Below, one piece after another: positions 6,838 to 14,421 of a DNA stretch of 22,661 nt. The stretch covers positions 9,338 through 31,998 of the forward strand of contig PMJN01000043.1 of the NCBI GenBank assembly GCA_003157445.1. Direction: 5' to 3'. Source of the stretch: Micrococcales bacterium. GTDB taxonomy: Bacteria; Actinomycetota; Actinomycetes; Actinomycetales; Dermatophilaceae. A model generated the notes under the pieces. It saw only the letters and a list, made by a program, of their open reading frames with translations, was not told where the DNA came from and ran no database searches. How positions within the stretch are numbered: position 1 is the first letter of the stretch; each line of letters starts with the position of its first letter. The position numbers and the translations under genes are program-made.

Positions 6838-7872
6838 ATGAGGGCAATGGTTGTTGCGAGCCCAGGGGGACCTGAGGCGTTCGAAGCCTGGGATGTGCCC
6901 GATCCGCAACCTAATGACAGGGATTGCGTTGTCCGGGTGTTGGCGTGCGGAGTGTGTTCGCACGATGTCGCCACTCGGAGCGGAACTCTGCGACGTGGCA
7001 TCGTGATGCCGGTGATCTGCGGTCACGAGGTGGCCGGTGAGGTCGTCGAGGTCGGCCGTGGGGTACGGAACCGACGTGTGGGCGATCGCGTGCTTACCCT
7101 GCAGCGGCGTCGGATGTGCGGCGCGTGTGGGGCGTGTCGGTCGGGGCGTGAAACGCTGTGCCGTTCGGCGGAGTTCCTGGGCGACGTGGGTTTGAACGGT
7201 GGCTATGCCGAGTTCGTGCTCGTCGAGGAGGACAATTTGGTCCCGCTGCCTGATTCACTCATCCCGGAGCAGGCCTGCATTATTGCCTGCACCGTGGGCA
7301 GCGAGCTGAATGCGATCCGGGATGTCGGGCGGGTTCGGGCTGGCGAGACTGTACTGGTGACCGGTGCTGGTGGCGGTCTCGGTGTGCATGGTGTGCAAGT
7401 TGCCCTGGCCTGTGGCGCGAGGGTGCTCGCAGTCACGAGCAGTGCGGCCAAGGTAGAGGTCCTGGAAAAGCTGGGTGCTGAGGTTGTTCAGGCCCGGGCT
7501 GGTGAGGATTTTGCCGAGCAGGTCCGCGACATGACCGCAGGTGAGGGTGTTGATGCGGCGATAGATAACGTCGGCACGCCGGTCTTCCAATCGGTGCGAC
7601 GGAGCATGGCCCTTGGCGGTCGGTGGGTTCTGGTCGGACAGCTCACCGGCGAGTTCGTTCCCTTCAACCCGGCCCAGCTGTTCTTGTCGGGTGTCAGTAT
7701 GTTGTCGGCGATCAGTACGACGCGCGCGCAGCTCTACGACGCCCTCAACCTGGTGAGCCGCGGCCAGGTCACTCCGATCGTCACCGGATCGTTTGCCCTC
7801 GCCGATGTCGCGGAGGCTCATCGAGAAGTGAAGAACGCGGCAGCGGTCGGCCGCTTCGTTGTGGTTCCCTGA
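6838..7872 (+). CDS. Zinc-dependent alcohol dehydrogenase (MDR family)
   Basis: Starting at ATG 6838 (AGGGTGG upstream) gives 344 aa, the usual family length. A longer in-frame start at 6700 would cover the candidate operators and adds non-family sequence. Catalytic zinc ligands are C40 (GVCSHD), H63/E64 (CGHEVAGEV) and C151. Four structural-zinc cysteines are C94, C97, C100 and C108. The Rossmann motif is GAGGGLG at 176-182. The enzyme should interconvert an alcohol and an aldehyde or ketone with NAD(P). It is divergent from the GntR regulator and separated by 194 bp from the main operon, so it probably performs an early or side oxidation of the pathway. Its substrate is not visible from sequence. 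Confidence 0.88.
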   Translation: MRAMVVASPGGPEAFEAWDVPDPQPNDRDCVVRVLACGVCSHDVATRSGTLRRGIVMPVICGHEVAGEVVEVGRGVRNRRVGDRVLTLQRRRMCGACGACRSGRETLCRSAEFLGDVGLNGGYAEFVLVEEDNLVPLPDSLIPEQACIIACTVGSELNAIRDVGRVRAGETVLVTGAGGGLGVHGVQVALACGARVLAVTSSAAKVEVLEKLGAEVVQARAGEDFAEQVRDMTAGEGVDAAIDNVGTPVFQSVRRSMALGGRWVLVGQLTGEFVPFNPAQLFLSGVSMLSAISTTRAQLYDALNLVSRGQVTPIVTGSFALADVAEAHREVKNAAAVGRFVVVP

Positions 7873-8005
7873 AGGAAGTTCCGCATCGAGGGCCCCAGCA
7901 GTAGCGGCTTTCGTCGCGATGTGCTGGTTGACGGCCGCCTGTTTGGTGCTGTCGGAGGCGGTTCAGTGAGCCTCGACAAAGGGGCAGAAACAAGCTCACT
8001 ACCTC

Positions 8006-8040
8006 TTGCATAATGAGTCTGCAGTTGTATCATGTATCAA
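8006..8040 (+). promoter_or_regulatory. Candidate promoter and operator of the main catabolic operon
   Basis: TTGCAT (8006-8011) and TATCAT (8028-8033) are spaced 16 bp apart, a plausible sigma-70-type -35/-10 pair. Overlapping the -10 is TTGTATCATGTATCAA (8025-8040), which has TTGnnnCATGnnnCAA symmetry, followed by AGATCAA. That string recalls the GATCAA sites near the GntR gene. Repression by the GntR protein at the -10 is a reasonable inference. Confidence 0.4.
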
Positions 8041-8066
8041 AGATCAAGTTGATTGGGAGGAGAATT

Positions 8067-8510
8067 GTGACGCCGAGTGTGGACGATGTTGCTGAGTTGG
8101 AACCTTTCCGCGAGGGGGTCTTCGACCTCGATCCTTTTGGTCTGCGTGGTGTTCGATGTGCCGTAGGCCACTACACCTTCCCGGTCCGTACGTTCTGCGG
8201 GACGTGCAAGTCGGAGCTGGTCGAACCAGTCCCCTTGTCTGGAGGCGGGGTACTGCACACCTTCACTGTGGTGCGTCAGGCACCACCAGGAGTCTCAGTC
8301 CCGTATCTGCTCGGCTACGTGGATCTGCCCGAGGGCTGCCGATTGATGGCACGCATCGAGCCCCGCCCAGGGGTCGAGCCGGCGATCGGTGCGCCTGTCG
8401 ACCTCGTGCCTGCGATCTTCTCTGATGGCGGCAGTTCCGCGGACCGCCTGGGCTTCGCCTTCGCCATCCGAAACGAGCACCCAGACCCCAAGGAGCGTCA
8501 CGATGCTTGA
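8067..8510 (+). CDS. DUF35 zinc-ribbon/OB-fold protein, thiolase partner (BbsA-like)
   Basis: GTG 8067 follows a strong GGGAGGAG site (8055-8062) and gives 147 aa. The frame is open upstream to 8013, but that start would lie inside the promoter. The N-terminal ribbon reads CAVGHYTFPVRTFCGTC, so C31, H35, C44 and C47 are candidate zinc ligands. The usual second Cys (CxxCG) is missing by a one-residue deletion, and His may substitute. The rest (about 50-147) fits the DUF35 OB fold. Such proteins form complexes with SCP-x-type thiolases, as in BbsAB of toluene degraders and related sterol-side-chain enzymes. The gene overlaps the thiolase gene by 8 bp, which fits an obligate partner. Confidence 0.85.
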   Translation: MTPSVDDVAELEPFREGVFDLDPFGLRGVRCAVGHYTFPVRTFCGTCKSELVEPVPLSGGGVLHTFTVVRQAPPGVSVPYLLGYVDLPEGCRLMARIEPRPGVEPAIGAPVDLVPAIFSDGGSSADRLGFAFAIRNEHPDPKERHDA

Positions 8511-9654
8511 TCCTGCCCACGTGGCCGGCGTTGGAATGATCCGGTTCGGGAAGTACCCGGCCACCGTGACGTTGGAACGGATGGCGGCGCGCGCGGCCAC
8601 TGCCGCGCTGGCCGATGCCGGCGCGACCGCCGACCAGATCGACGCCATCATCGTCGGTCATGTATTCGGCGGCCCGGTTGCCGGTCAACGGATCGCTGTT
8701 GAGCTCGGCCTGGATGGCAAGCCGATCGCTAATGTGGAGAACTACTGCGCGAGCGGGGCTACCGCGATCCGGGAGGCCTGGGTCGCTTTGTCGGCCGGAC
8801 TCCACGATGTGGTGCTGGTGATCGGGGTCGAAAAGATGACCGATCGGATCTTCGGAGGCGTTCGGCCCGATCCCAATGACCTCGACGCGGCCGTGGGCTA
8901 CGTCATGGCGGCCGGGCATGGCATGAGCGCCCGCCGTTACATGTCCGACCACGGGGCAACTCGCGCGCAGATCGCCGCGGTCGCGGTGAAGAACCACGCC
9001 CACTCGGTTAACAACCCGTACGCCCAGTACCAGGTCCCGATCAGCCTCGAGCAGGTGCTTCAGGCTCGGCCGATCGCCGAACCCCTCGGCCTGCTCGACT
9101 GCAGCCCGATCTCGGACGGGGCGGCGGCAATCCTATTGTGCAACCGAGCCGGCCTCGCGCGGCTCGGGGTCAGTGGTGCGGTTCCGCGTGTTCTTGGCTG
9201 TGGCCTGGTCAGTGGCTCCCTGCGCAGCGGTGACGAGCCGCTAAATGCCGAGGACATCTCCCGCCGCGCAGCCCAGGAGGCGTGGCGGCTGACCGGCGTT
9301 GGTCCCGACGACATCGACCTGGTGGAGATGCACGACTGTTTCACCATCGCCGAGATCGTCAGGTTGGAGGGTTTGGGGCTCGTGCCCGTGGGGGAGGGGG
9401 CCCGCTGGACCGAATTGGGGCACACCGGGATCCGTGGCAAACTGCCGGTCAATCCGAGCGGTGGCCTTCTCTCCCGCGGTCACCCCGTGGGAGCCACCGG
9501 GGTCGCCCAGGCCTGCGAGCTGACGTGGCAGCTACGCGGGACCGCCAGCGGCCGTCAGGTCGCCGGTGCCCGTACCGGGCTGGCCTACTGCAAGGGTGGC
9601 ACCGTCAGTGGGACCGATGGTGGATCGGTGACCACGTTGGTGATGCAAGCATGA
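8503..9654 (+). CDS. SCP-x/lipid-transfer-type thiolase (BbsB-like)
   Basis: ATG 8503 follows AAGGAG (8490-8495) and gives 383 aa. The thiolase features are nucleophile C82 in ENYCASG, H277 in EMHDCF, H327 in SRGHPVGATG and C363 in AYCKGG. The HDCF motif places it in the SCP-x-type branch rather than the classical degradative thiolases. It would cleave a 3-ketoacyl-CoA with free CoA. It overlaps the DUF35 gene by 8 bp and the SDR-like gene by 4 bp (ATGA). With those partners it mirrors the gene order bbsA-bbsB-bbsC-bbsD. Benzoylsuccinyl-CoA is therefore one precedent substrate, but no benzylsuccinate synthase is present here and the true substrate is open. Confidence 0.9.
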   Translation: MLDPAHVAGVGMIRFGKYPATVTLERMAARAATAALADAGATADQIDAIIVGHVFGGPVAGQRIAVELGLDGKPIANVENYCASGATAIREAWVALSAGLHDVVLVIGVEKMTDRIFGGVRPDPNDLDAAVGYVMAAGHGMSARRYMSDHGATRAQIAAVAVKNHAHSVNNPYAQYQVPISLEQVLQARPIAEPLGLLDCSPISDGAAAILLCNRAGLARLGVSGAVPRVLGCGLVSGSLRSGDEPLNAEDISRRAAQEAWRLTGVGPDDIDLVEMHDCFTIAEIVRLEGLGLVPVGEGARWTELGHTGIRGKLPVNPSGGLLSRGHPVGATGVAQACELTWQLRGTASGRQVAGARTGLAYCKGGTVSGTDGGSVTTLVMQA

Positions 9655-10229
9655 CCACCACCACGGGAACCGACGGCATCGCGACCACGGCCACGAGGGT
9701 CTTGTTCGTGGGCGACCCCACGAGAATTTCCGCACTGACGCAGCCGGATGCCGGGATGACCGCCGTCGCAGCTGTTTTCGACGTCCCGGCTGACCTGGCG
9801 GGCGCCGTCGTTGTGGTCCCTCGGGTTCCGGACGCGGGCGACTTCGCGCAGATGACGGACCAGGAGTTGGACACCGATCTGGGCGGAGCGCTCTCGGAGC
9901 TGCTGGCCTGGGTGCAGGCGGTCGTCCAACAGCTGGCCGACAGTCGCGGCCACTTGATCATCGTGCTGCCCGCCGAGCCCACCTTGGGGCAGGTCGGCGC
10001 CGCCATGTCAGGAACGTTCTGCGGGGCGGCGCTGTCAATGGCCCGCACCCTGGCCATTGAACTGGATCGCGAACACATCACGGTTAACACCGTGATGCAT
10101 GGCGAACCGACGCCGGCGATTCGGACCGGGTTCGCGGCGCAACTTCAGGCACTGGTCGAGGGCGATGCCATCACCGGACAGGAGATCTACGTGACATCAG
10201 GAACGGACCTAGGGAGGTTGCGGCCATGA
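9651..10229 (+). CDS. Degenerate short-chain dehydrogenase (probable non-catalytic subunit, BbsC-like)
   Basis: The 192-aa protein overlaps both neighbours by ATGA. Its C-terminal half follows the SDR fold: a beta-5-like GHLIIVLPAEPTLG, a helix GAALSMARTLAIELDREHIT followed by VNTV, and an end TGQEIYVTSG. The N-terminal TGxxxGIG nucleotide loop is absent (VLFVGDPTR instead). The catalytic Ser-Tyr-Lys are lost: the Tyr/Lys region reads TFCGAALSMA, with no YxxxK. The next gene encodes an intact SDR, so the pair probably forms a hetero-oligomer. Precedent is BbsCD of anaerobic toluene degradation, where BbsC is an inactive partner of BbsD. A decayed pseudogene is unlikely because the frame is intact and coupled on both sides. 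Confidence 0.8.
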   Translation: MTTTTGTDGIATTATRVLFVGDPTRISALTQPDAGMTAVAAVFDVPADLAGAVVVVPRVPDAGDFAQMTDQELDTDLGGALSELLAWVQAVVQQLADSRGHLIIVLPAEPTLGQVGAAMSGTFCGAALSMARTLAIELDREHITVNTVMHGEPTPAIRTGFAAQLQALVEGDAITGQEIYVTSGTDLGRLRP

Positions 10230-10978
10230 CCGCTGCACGCACGGCATTGGTCACCGGTGGCGCCGGTGGAATCGGTGCGGCGATCGCGCAGCATCTGGCG
10301 GCAGACGGCTACCGGGTCCTGGTCGCCGACGTGGACCTCGAGCGAGCCCAACAGGTCGCCGACTCCGTAAGGCACTGCGGCGGCCAGGCCTGGTCGCATC
10401 ACCTGGACGTCACAAATGGCCAATCGCGGCGGTCGGCGGTCGACTTCACCGTCAGCGAGCTCGGTGGATTGGACGTTCTGGTCAATTGTGCTGGGGTGTT
10501 GCGAGACGCCCGAATCAGAGTGCTCGAACCTGAACGATTTACCGCTCTTCAGCGCATCAATCTCGTCGGGCCACTTGCTCTGACCCGGCTGGCGATCGAG
10601 CCGATGACCGTGGCCGGCCGCGGGGCGATCATCAACATCGCGTCGCGGGCCTGGCTGGGTACCTTCGGTTCTACGGCCTACTCCGCATCCAAGGGAGGCC
10701 TGGTCGGAGCAACCCGCTCCCTCGCACTTGAGCTCGGGCCCCGTGGGATCACCGTCAACTGCGTTGCTCCCGGCTTCATCAACACCGAGATGACGGCCGC
10801 GATGCCGGAGAGAATCTTGCAGCGCATCCGGGCTGCGATCCCGGTGGGACGCGGCGGGACGCCGGCCGACGTGGCCGAAACAGTCCGATACCTAGCCGGC
10901 GCCGGCTACACCACCGGCCAGGTGCTCGTGGTGTGTGGCGGCCGCAGCATAGGGGTGCCCATGGCAGGCGTCGTATGA
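10226..10978 (+). CDS. Short-chain dehydrogenase/reductase, 3-hydroxyacyl-CoA dehydrogenase-like (BbsD-like)
   Basis: The 250-aa protein has every classical SDR motif: TGGAGGIG (10-17) for the dinucleotide, D35 favouring NAD(H), NCAG (87-90), S140, Y152 and K156 (AYSASKGG), and PGFINTEM. The length is typical. It overlaps the degenerate SDR gene by ATGA. Placed directly after the thiolase, it most likely oxidises a 3-hydroxyacyl-CoA to the ketone that the thiolase cleaves. The BbsD parallel is by gene order and pairing with a pseudoenzyme; a FabG-like role is the alternative. A 37-bp gap follows before the ligase gene. Confidence 0.88.
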   Translation: MTAARTALVTGGAGGIGAAIAQHLAADGYRVLVADVDLERAQQVADSVRHCGGQAWSHHLDVTNGQSRRSAVDFTVSELGGLDVLVNCAGVLRDARIRVLEPERFTALQRINLVGPLALTRLAIEPMTVAGRGAIINIASRAWLGTFGSTAYSASKGGLVGATRSLALELGPRGITVNCVAPGFINTEMTAAMPERILQRIRAAIPVGRGGTPADVAETVRYLAGAGYTTGQVLVVCGGRSIGVPMAGVV

Positions 10979-11015
10979 GCAACCCATCCGTCTACCTAGA
11001 CAGGAACCCCGACCA

Positions 11016-12674
11016 ATGAAACCTCAATCACTGGCCAGTCACCGACCGGCGGCGACGACGAGCAGCGCATTGCTGCGCGAGTGGGCTTCGCTGACCCCCG
11101 ACGCCGTCGCGATCACGTTCAACGGGGAGCACATCACCTTCGCGGACCTGGATCGCGACGTCGACGCCTGGGCTCGTTCCCTGCTGGCCGCAGGCATCCA
11201 ACGCGGACAATCGATCTCAGTTCTAACTGGTAACCACCCGCATTTTCTTCGCGCCGCGTTCGCCGCGGCACGGGTCGGCGCCCACCTCGCCCCGCTGAAC
11301 ACGTGGCACACAGCCGCCGAACTGCTGTACACGCTGGCGCACTCCGAAGCGGCACTGTTGCTCGCCACCGATCAGATCCGCCGCGTCAACTACAACAAGA
11401 TCCTTTCGACTTTCCTCCCCGAGCTCACCGACCCCGGACCGCGTGACAGTTACACCCGCTGCCCCGACCTTCATAGCGTCGTCGCACTTGGTGAGCCATT
11501 GCCAGGCGCGCAGTCTTTGGCGGAATTCTTGCGCCGAGGCGACGAGATCGACCCCGTCGAGCTGGCAGCACGCGAGCGCGAGAACACCTCGCACGATCTC
11601 ATGTATGTGCTCTACACCTCCGGGAGCACATCCACCCCCAAAGGGGTGCAACTGCACCAAGGACCGGCGATCGAGAACGGTTGGTGGATCGGGGAGCGGC
11701 AAGGCATCCTGGCACAGGACCGGTCATGGTTGGCGACCCCGTTGTTCTACGGCCTCGCCGCAATCCAGGCCCTGTTCGCCACCTGGACGCACGGCGCCCG
11801 GGTCGTCCTCCAGGAGGTCTTCGACCCCGCCGCCGCGCTCGAGTTGCTTCACGATCAACGCTGCACCGTCTACTACGGCTTCGGGAACCTAACCCGCAAA
11901 CTGGTCACTCAGCCCGGATTCGACCGGTCCCGCTTGTTCCTGCGCAAGGGCATGATCGGCTTCTCGGTCGAGGACCGCCGGCTGGCCATCGACGAGCTCG
12001 GTGTGACCAACGGGGTCAGCGTCTTCGGGATGACCGAAACGTACGGCCTGATCGCCCTGACCGACTACCGGGACGACCGTGAGACGGTGATGACCACACA
12101 GGGGCGGCCGCTGCCAGGGTCGGAGATCCGTATCACCGACCCATTCAGCGATGTACCACTTCCTAATGGCGAGGTCGGTGCCATCCAGGTCCGCGGCCGC
12201 ATCACCTCCGGCTACCTCAAGGATCCTGACCGCACTGCGGCCGCCTTTACCCCTGACGGTTTCTTCCGCACCGGTGACCTCGGCGCACTGGACAGCGATG
12301 GCCGACTCATCTATCACTCCCGTGCGACCGAGGTGATGAAGCCTGCTGGAGTGAATGTGTCACCCCAAGAGGTAGAAGCGCTCCTGGACACCGTCCCCGG
12401 CATCACCCAAGCCTATGTCTGCTCGATGCCGGACGACATCGACGGCGAGGCAGTCGTCGCGTTCGTAGAGGCCGACCCGGCCACTACGACCGAGGAATTT
12501 ATCCGCAGCTACCTTCGCGAGCGCGCCGCAAGCTACAAGATTCCGCGGCATTACATCTACCGCACCGATGAGCAGATTCCCCGCCTGGCCAGCGGCAAGA
12601 TCTCCCGGCCACGTCTGCGGCAGGAAGCCATACATGAACTGCAGCCACCCGGCACGGCGGAAGGAAGCAGATGA
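11016..12674 (+). CDS. Acyl-CoA synthetase (AMP-forming, ANL superfamily)
   Basis: The 552-aa protein starts at ATG 11016 with AGGAA upstream. It has the ANL P-loop YTSGSTSTPKG (200-210), an FGMTETYG aromatic/AMP motif, the hinge region TGDLGALDSDGRLIYHSR, and a C-terminal catalytic lysine in PRLASGKISRPRL. It would adenylate a carboxylic acid and load it onto CoA. It is the only acid-activating enzyme in the island, so it should start CoA-ester metabolism of the imported substrate. It overlaps the next gene by ATGA. The acid cannot be assigned; medium-chain or aryl-alkyl acids fit family and context. Confidence 0.9.
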   Translation: MKPQSLASHRPAATTSSALLREWASLTPDAVAITFNGEHITFADLDRDVDAWARSLLAAGIQRGQSISVLTGNHPHFLRAAFAAARVGAHLAPLNTWHTAAELLYTLAHSEAALLLATDQIRRVNYNKILSTFLPELTDPGPRDSYTRCPDLHSVVALGEPLPGAQSLAEFLRRGDEIDPVELAARERENTSHDLMYVLYTSGSTSTPKGVQLHQGPAIENGWWIGERQGILAQDRSWLATPLFYGLAAIQALFATWTHGARVVLQEVFDPAAALELLHDQRCTVYYGFGNLTRKLVTQPGFDRSRLFLRKGMIGFSVEDRRLAIDELGVTNGVSVFGMTETYGLIALTDYRDDRETVMTTQGRPLPGSEIRITDPFSDVPLPNGEVGAIQVRGRITSGYLKDPDRTAAAFTPDGFFRTGDLGALDSDGRLIYHSRATEVMKPAGVNVSPQEVEALLDTVPGITQAYVCSMPDDIDGEAVVAFVEADPATTTEEFIRSYLRERAASYKIPRHYIYRTDEQIPRLASGKISRPRLRQEAIHELQPPGTAEGSR

Positions 12675-13564
12675 GCACCACCCAGACGTCGTCCCAGGTA
12701 CAGGTCGGGTCCACCGGGCGCATCCTGGCCGCGGGCCTCGGTTTCGTCGAAGGGCCCGTCGCGCTCGACGCCGAGCACATCGCCGTGACGAGCATCAACC
12801 GAGGGCGCATCTATCGGGTTCCGCTCGACGGCCGCGAACCGGAGATGCTGGTCGAAACCGGGGGCGGACCGAACGGTCTGGCCGTCGGGCGTGGATCCGA
12901 GTTGTGGATCGCCCAGAACGGGGGCACTGTCATGGGTTCCCGATCCACGATCGCAGCGTCGCCGTCAATTCAGCGATGGGCCAGCGGACTCGAAACAGTT
13001 CAAACCGCCAACCTATTCGCCCCCAGTGACTGCGTGATCGGCCCGGACGGCCTGCTGTGGCTCACCGATCCCGCCGATCACAGACTCACCGGAACCGCAA
13101 AGCCGGGGTGTCTGCGCTCCTACGATCCGGTCAGGGGCGAGCTTCGCATACAACGCGAAAACCTCCAGTTTCCTAATGGTCTGGCCTTCGCCGAGGATCC
13201 TCAGGAACTTTATGTAGCCGAAACCACCCCTGGCATCGTCCGTCGCTATCGGGTCGACGCCACGGGCTGCCGGCCGGACGGATGGCAGTACCGACTCAAC
13301 CATGGCAAGCCTGACGGGCTCGCGGTCGACGCCGAGGGCTGGCTGTGGATTGCCGGCAGCATCGGAGACAACCTGCTGGCCGTCGACCGGGCGGGCCAAA
13401 TCCGCCACCAGACCCACTTCGGGGACGGGGTGCTGGTCACCAGTGTGTGCTTTGCCGGGCCCGACCTGCGCACCCTGGTCGTGACCATCGCGAGAGGCGG
13501 AACCGTCGTGGCCCTCCCCGCCCCAAATCCAGGTCTCCCGCTCCCGGTGTGGCGATCCAAATGA
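12671..13564 (+). CDS. SMP-30/gluconolactonase-like beta-propeller protein
   Basis: The 297-aa protein has the SMP-30 propeller pattern: GFVEGPV near residue 27 (first metal-ligand Glu), GGGPNGLAVG, LQFPNGLAFAED (metal-ligand Asn) and GKPDGLAVDAEGWLWIA (metal-ligand Asp). No signal peptide is seen, so it is probably cytosolic. Members hydrolyse lactones with a divalent metal. In this pathway it may open a lactone intermediate formed from a hydroxy acid. It overlaps the ligase and the CMD-like gene by ATGA on each side, so it belongs to the same transcript. Confidence 0.85.
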   Translation: MSTTQTSSQVQVGSTGRILAAGLGFVEGPVALDAEHIAVTSINRGRIYRVPLDGREPEMLVETGGGPNGLAVGRGSELWIAQNGGTVMGSRSTIAASPSIQRWASGLETVQTANLFAPSDCVIGPDGLLWLTDPADHRLTGTAKPGCLRSYDPVRGELRIQRENLQFPNGLAFAEDPQELYVAETTPGIVRRYRVDATGCRPDGWQYRLNHGKPDGLAVDAEGWLWIAGSIGDNLLAVDRAGQIRHQTHFGDGVLVTSVCFAGPDLRTLVVTIARGGTVVALPAPNPGLPLPVWRSK

Positions 13565-14421
13565 CCGTCGACCTCGACAGGACCCGCGAAAGGGTCGAGA
13601 ACATCTTCGGCTCGTTCTCCTCGGGTTGGGAGGCGTTGCTCCGCGAGGATCCCGATTTCGCAACAGCATTCGCCACATACCTCGACGCCACCTACCACGC
13701 CGGGACACTCGAACCACGGATCCGCGAACTGCTCCTGCTAGCCCACGACGCGACCATCACAGTGCTCGATCCCGACGGAGTGAGATTGCGAGTGCGGCGA
13801 GCACTGGACGCCGGAGCCACCAAACGAGAGGTCCTCGACGTCCTAGAAACCCTCACTCTCATCACGATCCACAGCCTCACCACCGGTCTTCCCATGGTCC
13901 CGCGCGGCGATGCCGGGCACGCAGACCTGCCAAGGCCGGCTCAGGTCGTCGGACGCTACTGGGACGATTTCGAAAGCCACTTCCCCGGCTTCCACGCACA
14001 GATGGCTGCTGCAACGCCACAGCTCTTCGACGCCTATCGCGACTTGGGCCAAACCATAGCGTGTAGCGCCGCCCTGGAACCGAAGTGGCGCGAACTAGCC
14101 ATCGTTGTCGCTGACCTGTCCACCTCGCACCTGTTCCGCGACGGAGCGGCGTTCCATGTCCAGACGGCTCTGCGCTATGGCGCCACCCCGCAAGAAGTCG
14201 TGGCGGCAATGACACTCGCCCTGCCCTGCGCCGTACGGACCATCGAGATCGGCCTGGCCGCTCTCGATGAATACAACCCGGTCGAAGAAACACGAGTGCC
14301 GGATACACGAGGCAGCAAACATACTCCGGCCATCAGCGCACGACACAGAAGCAGCCGTCGCTCGCCTTCACCGGCGACAGCGGCTCCCCACGAAAGGAAC
14401 GGCTGTGATGGAACCTACTAA
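13561..14421 (+). CDS. Tandem carboxymuconolactone decarboxylase (CMD/AhpD-like) domain protein
   Basis: Starting at ATG 13561 (ATGA overlap) gives 286 aa. Two CMD-like helical units are visible: about 25-110 (EPRIRELLLLAHDATITV, then RRALDAGATKREVLDVLETL) and 150-245 (EPKWRELAIVVADLS, then ALRYGATPQEVVAAM). The CxxC peroxidase motif of AhpD is absent from both, so a redox role is unlikely; a decarboxylase/lactone-binding or scaffold role is more plausible. The last ~45 residues are Ser/Arg/Pro-rich, unlike the family, and overlap the permease start by 14 bp. That tail may be an unconserved extension caused by a lost stop codon. Confidence 0.8.
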   Translation: MTVDLDRTRERVENIFGSFSSGWEALLREDPDFATAFATYLDATYHAGTLEPRIRELLLLAHDATITVLDPDGVRLRVRRALDAGATKREVLDVLETLTLITIHSLTTGLPMVPRGDAGHADLPRPAQVVGRYWDDFESHFPGFHAQMAAATPQLFDAYRDLGQTIACSAALEPKWRELAIVVADLSTSHLFRDGAAFHVQTALRYGATPQEVVAAMTLALPCAVRTIEIGLAALDEYNPVEETRVPDTRGSKHTPAISARHRSSRRSPSPATAAPHERNGCDGTY

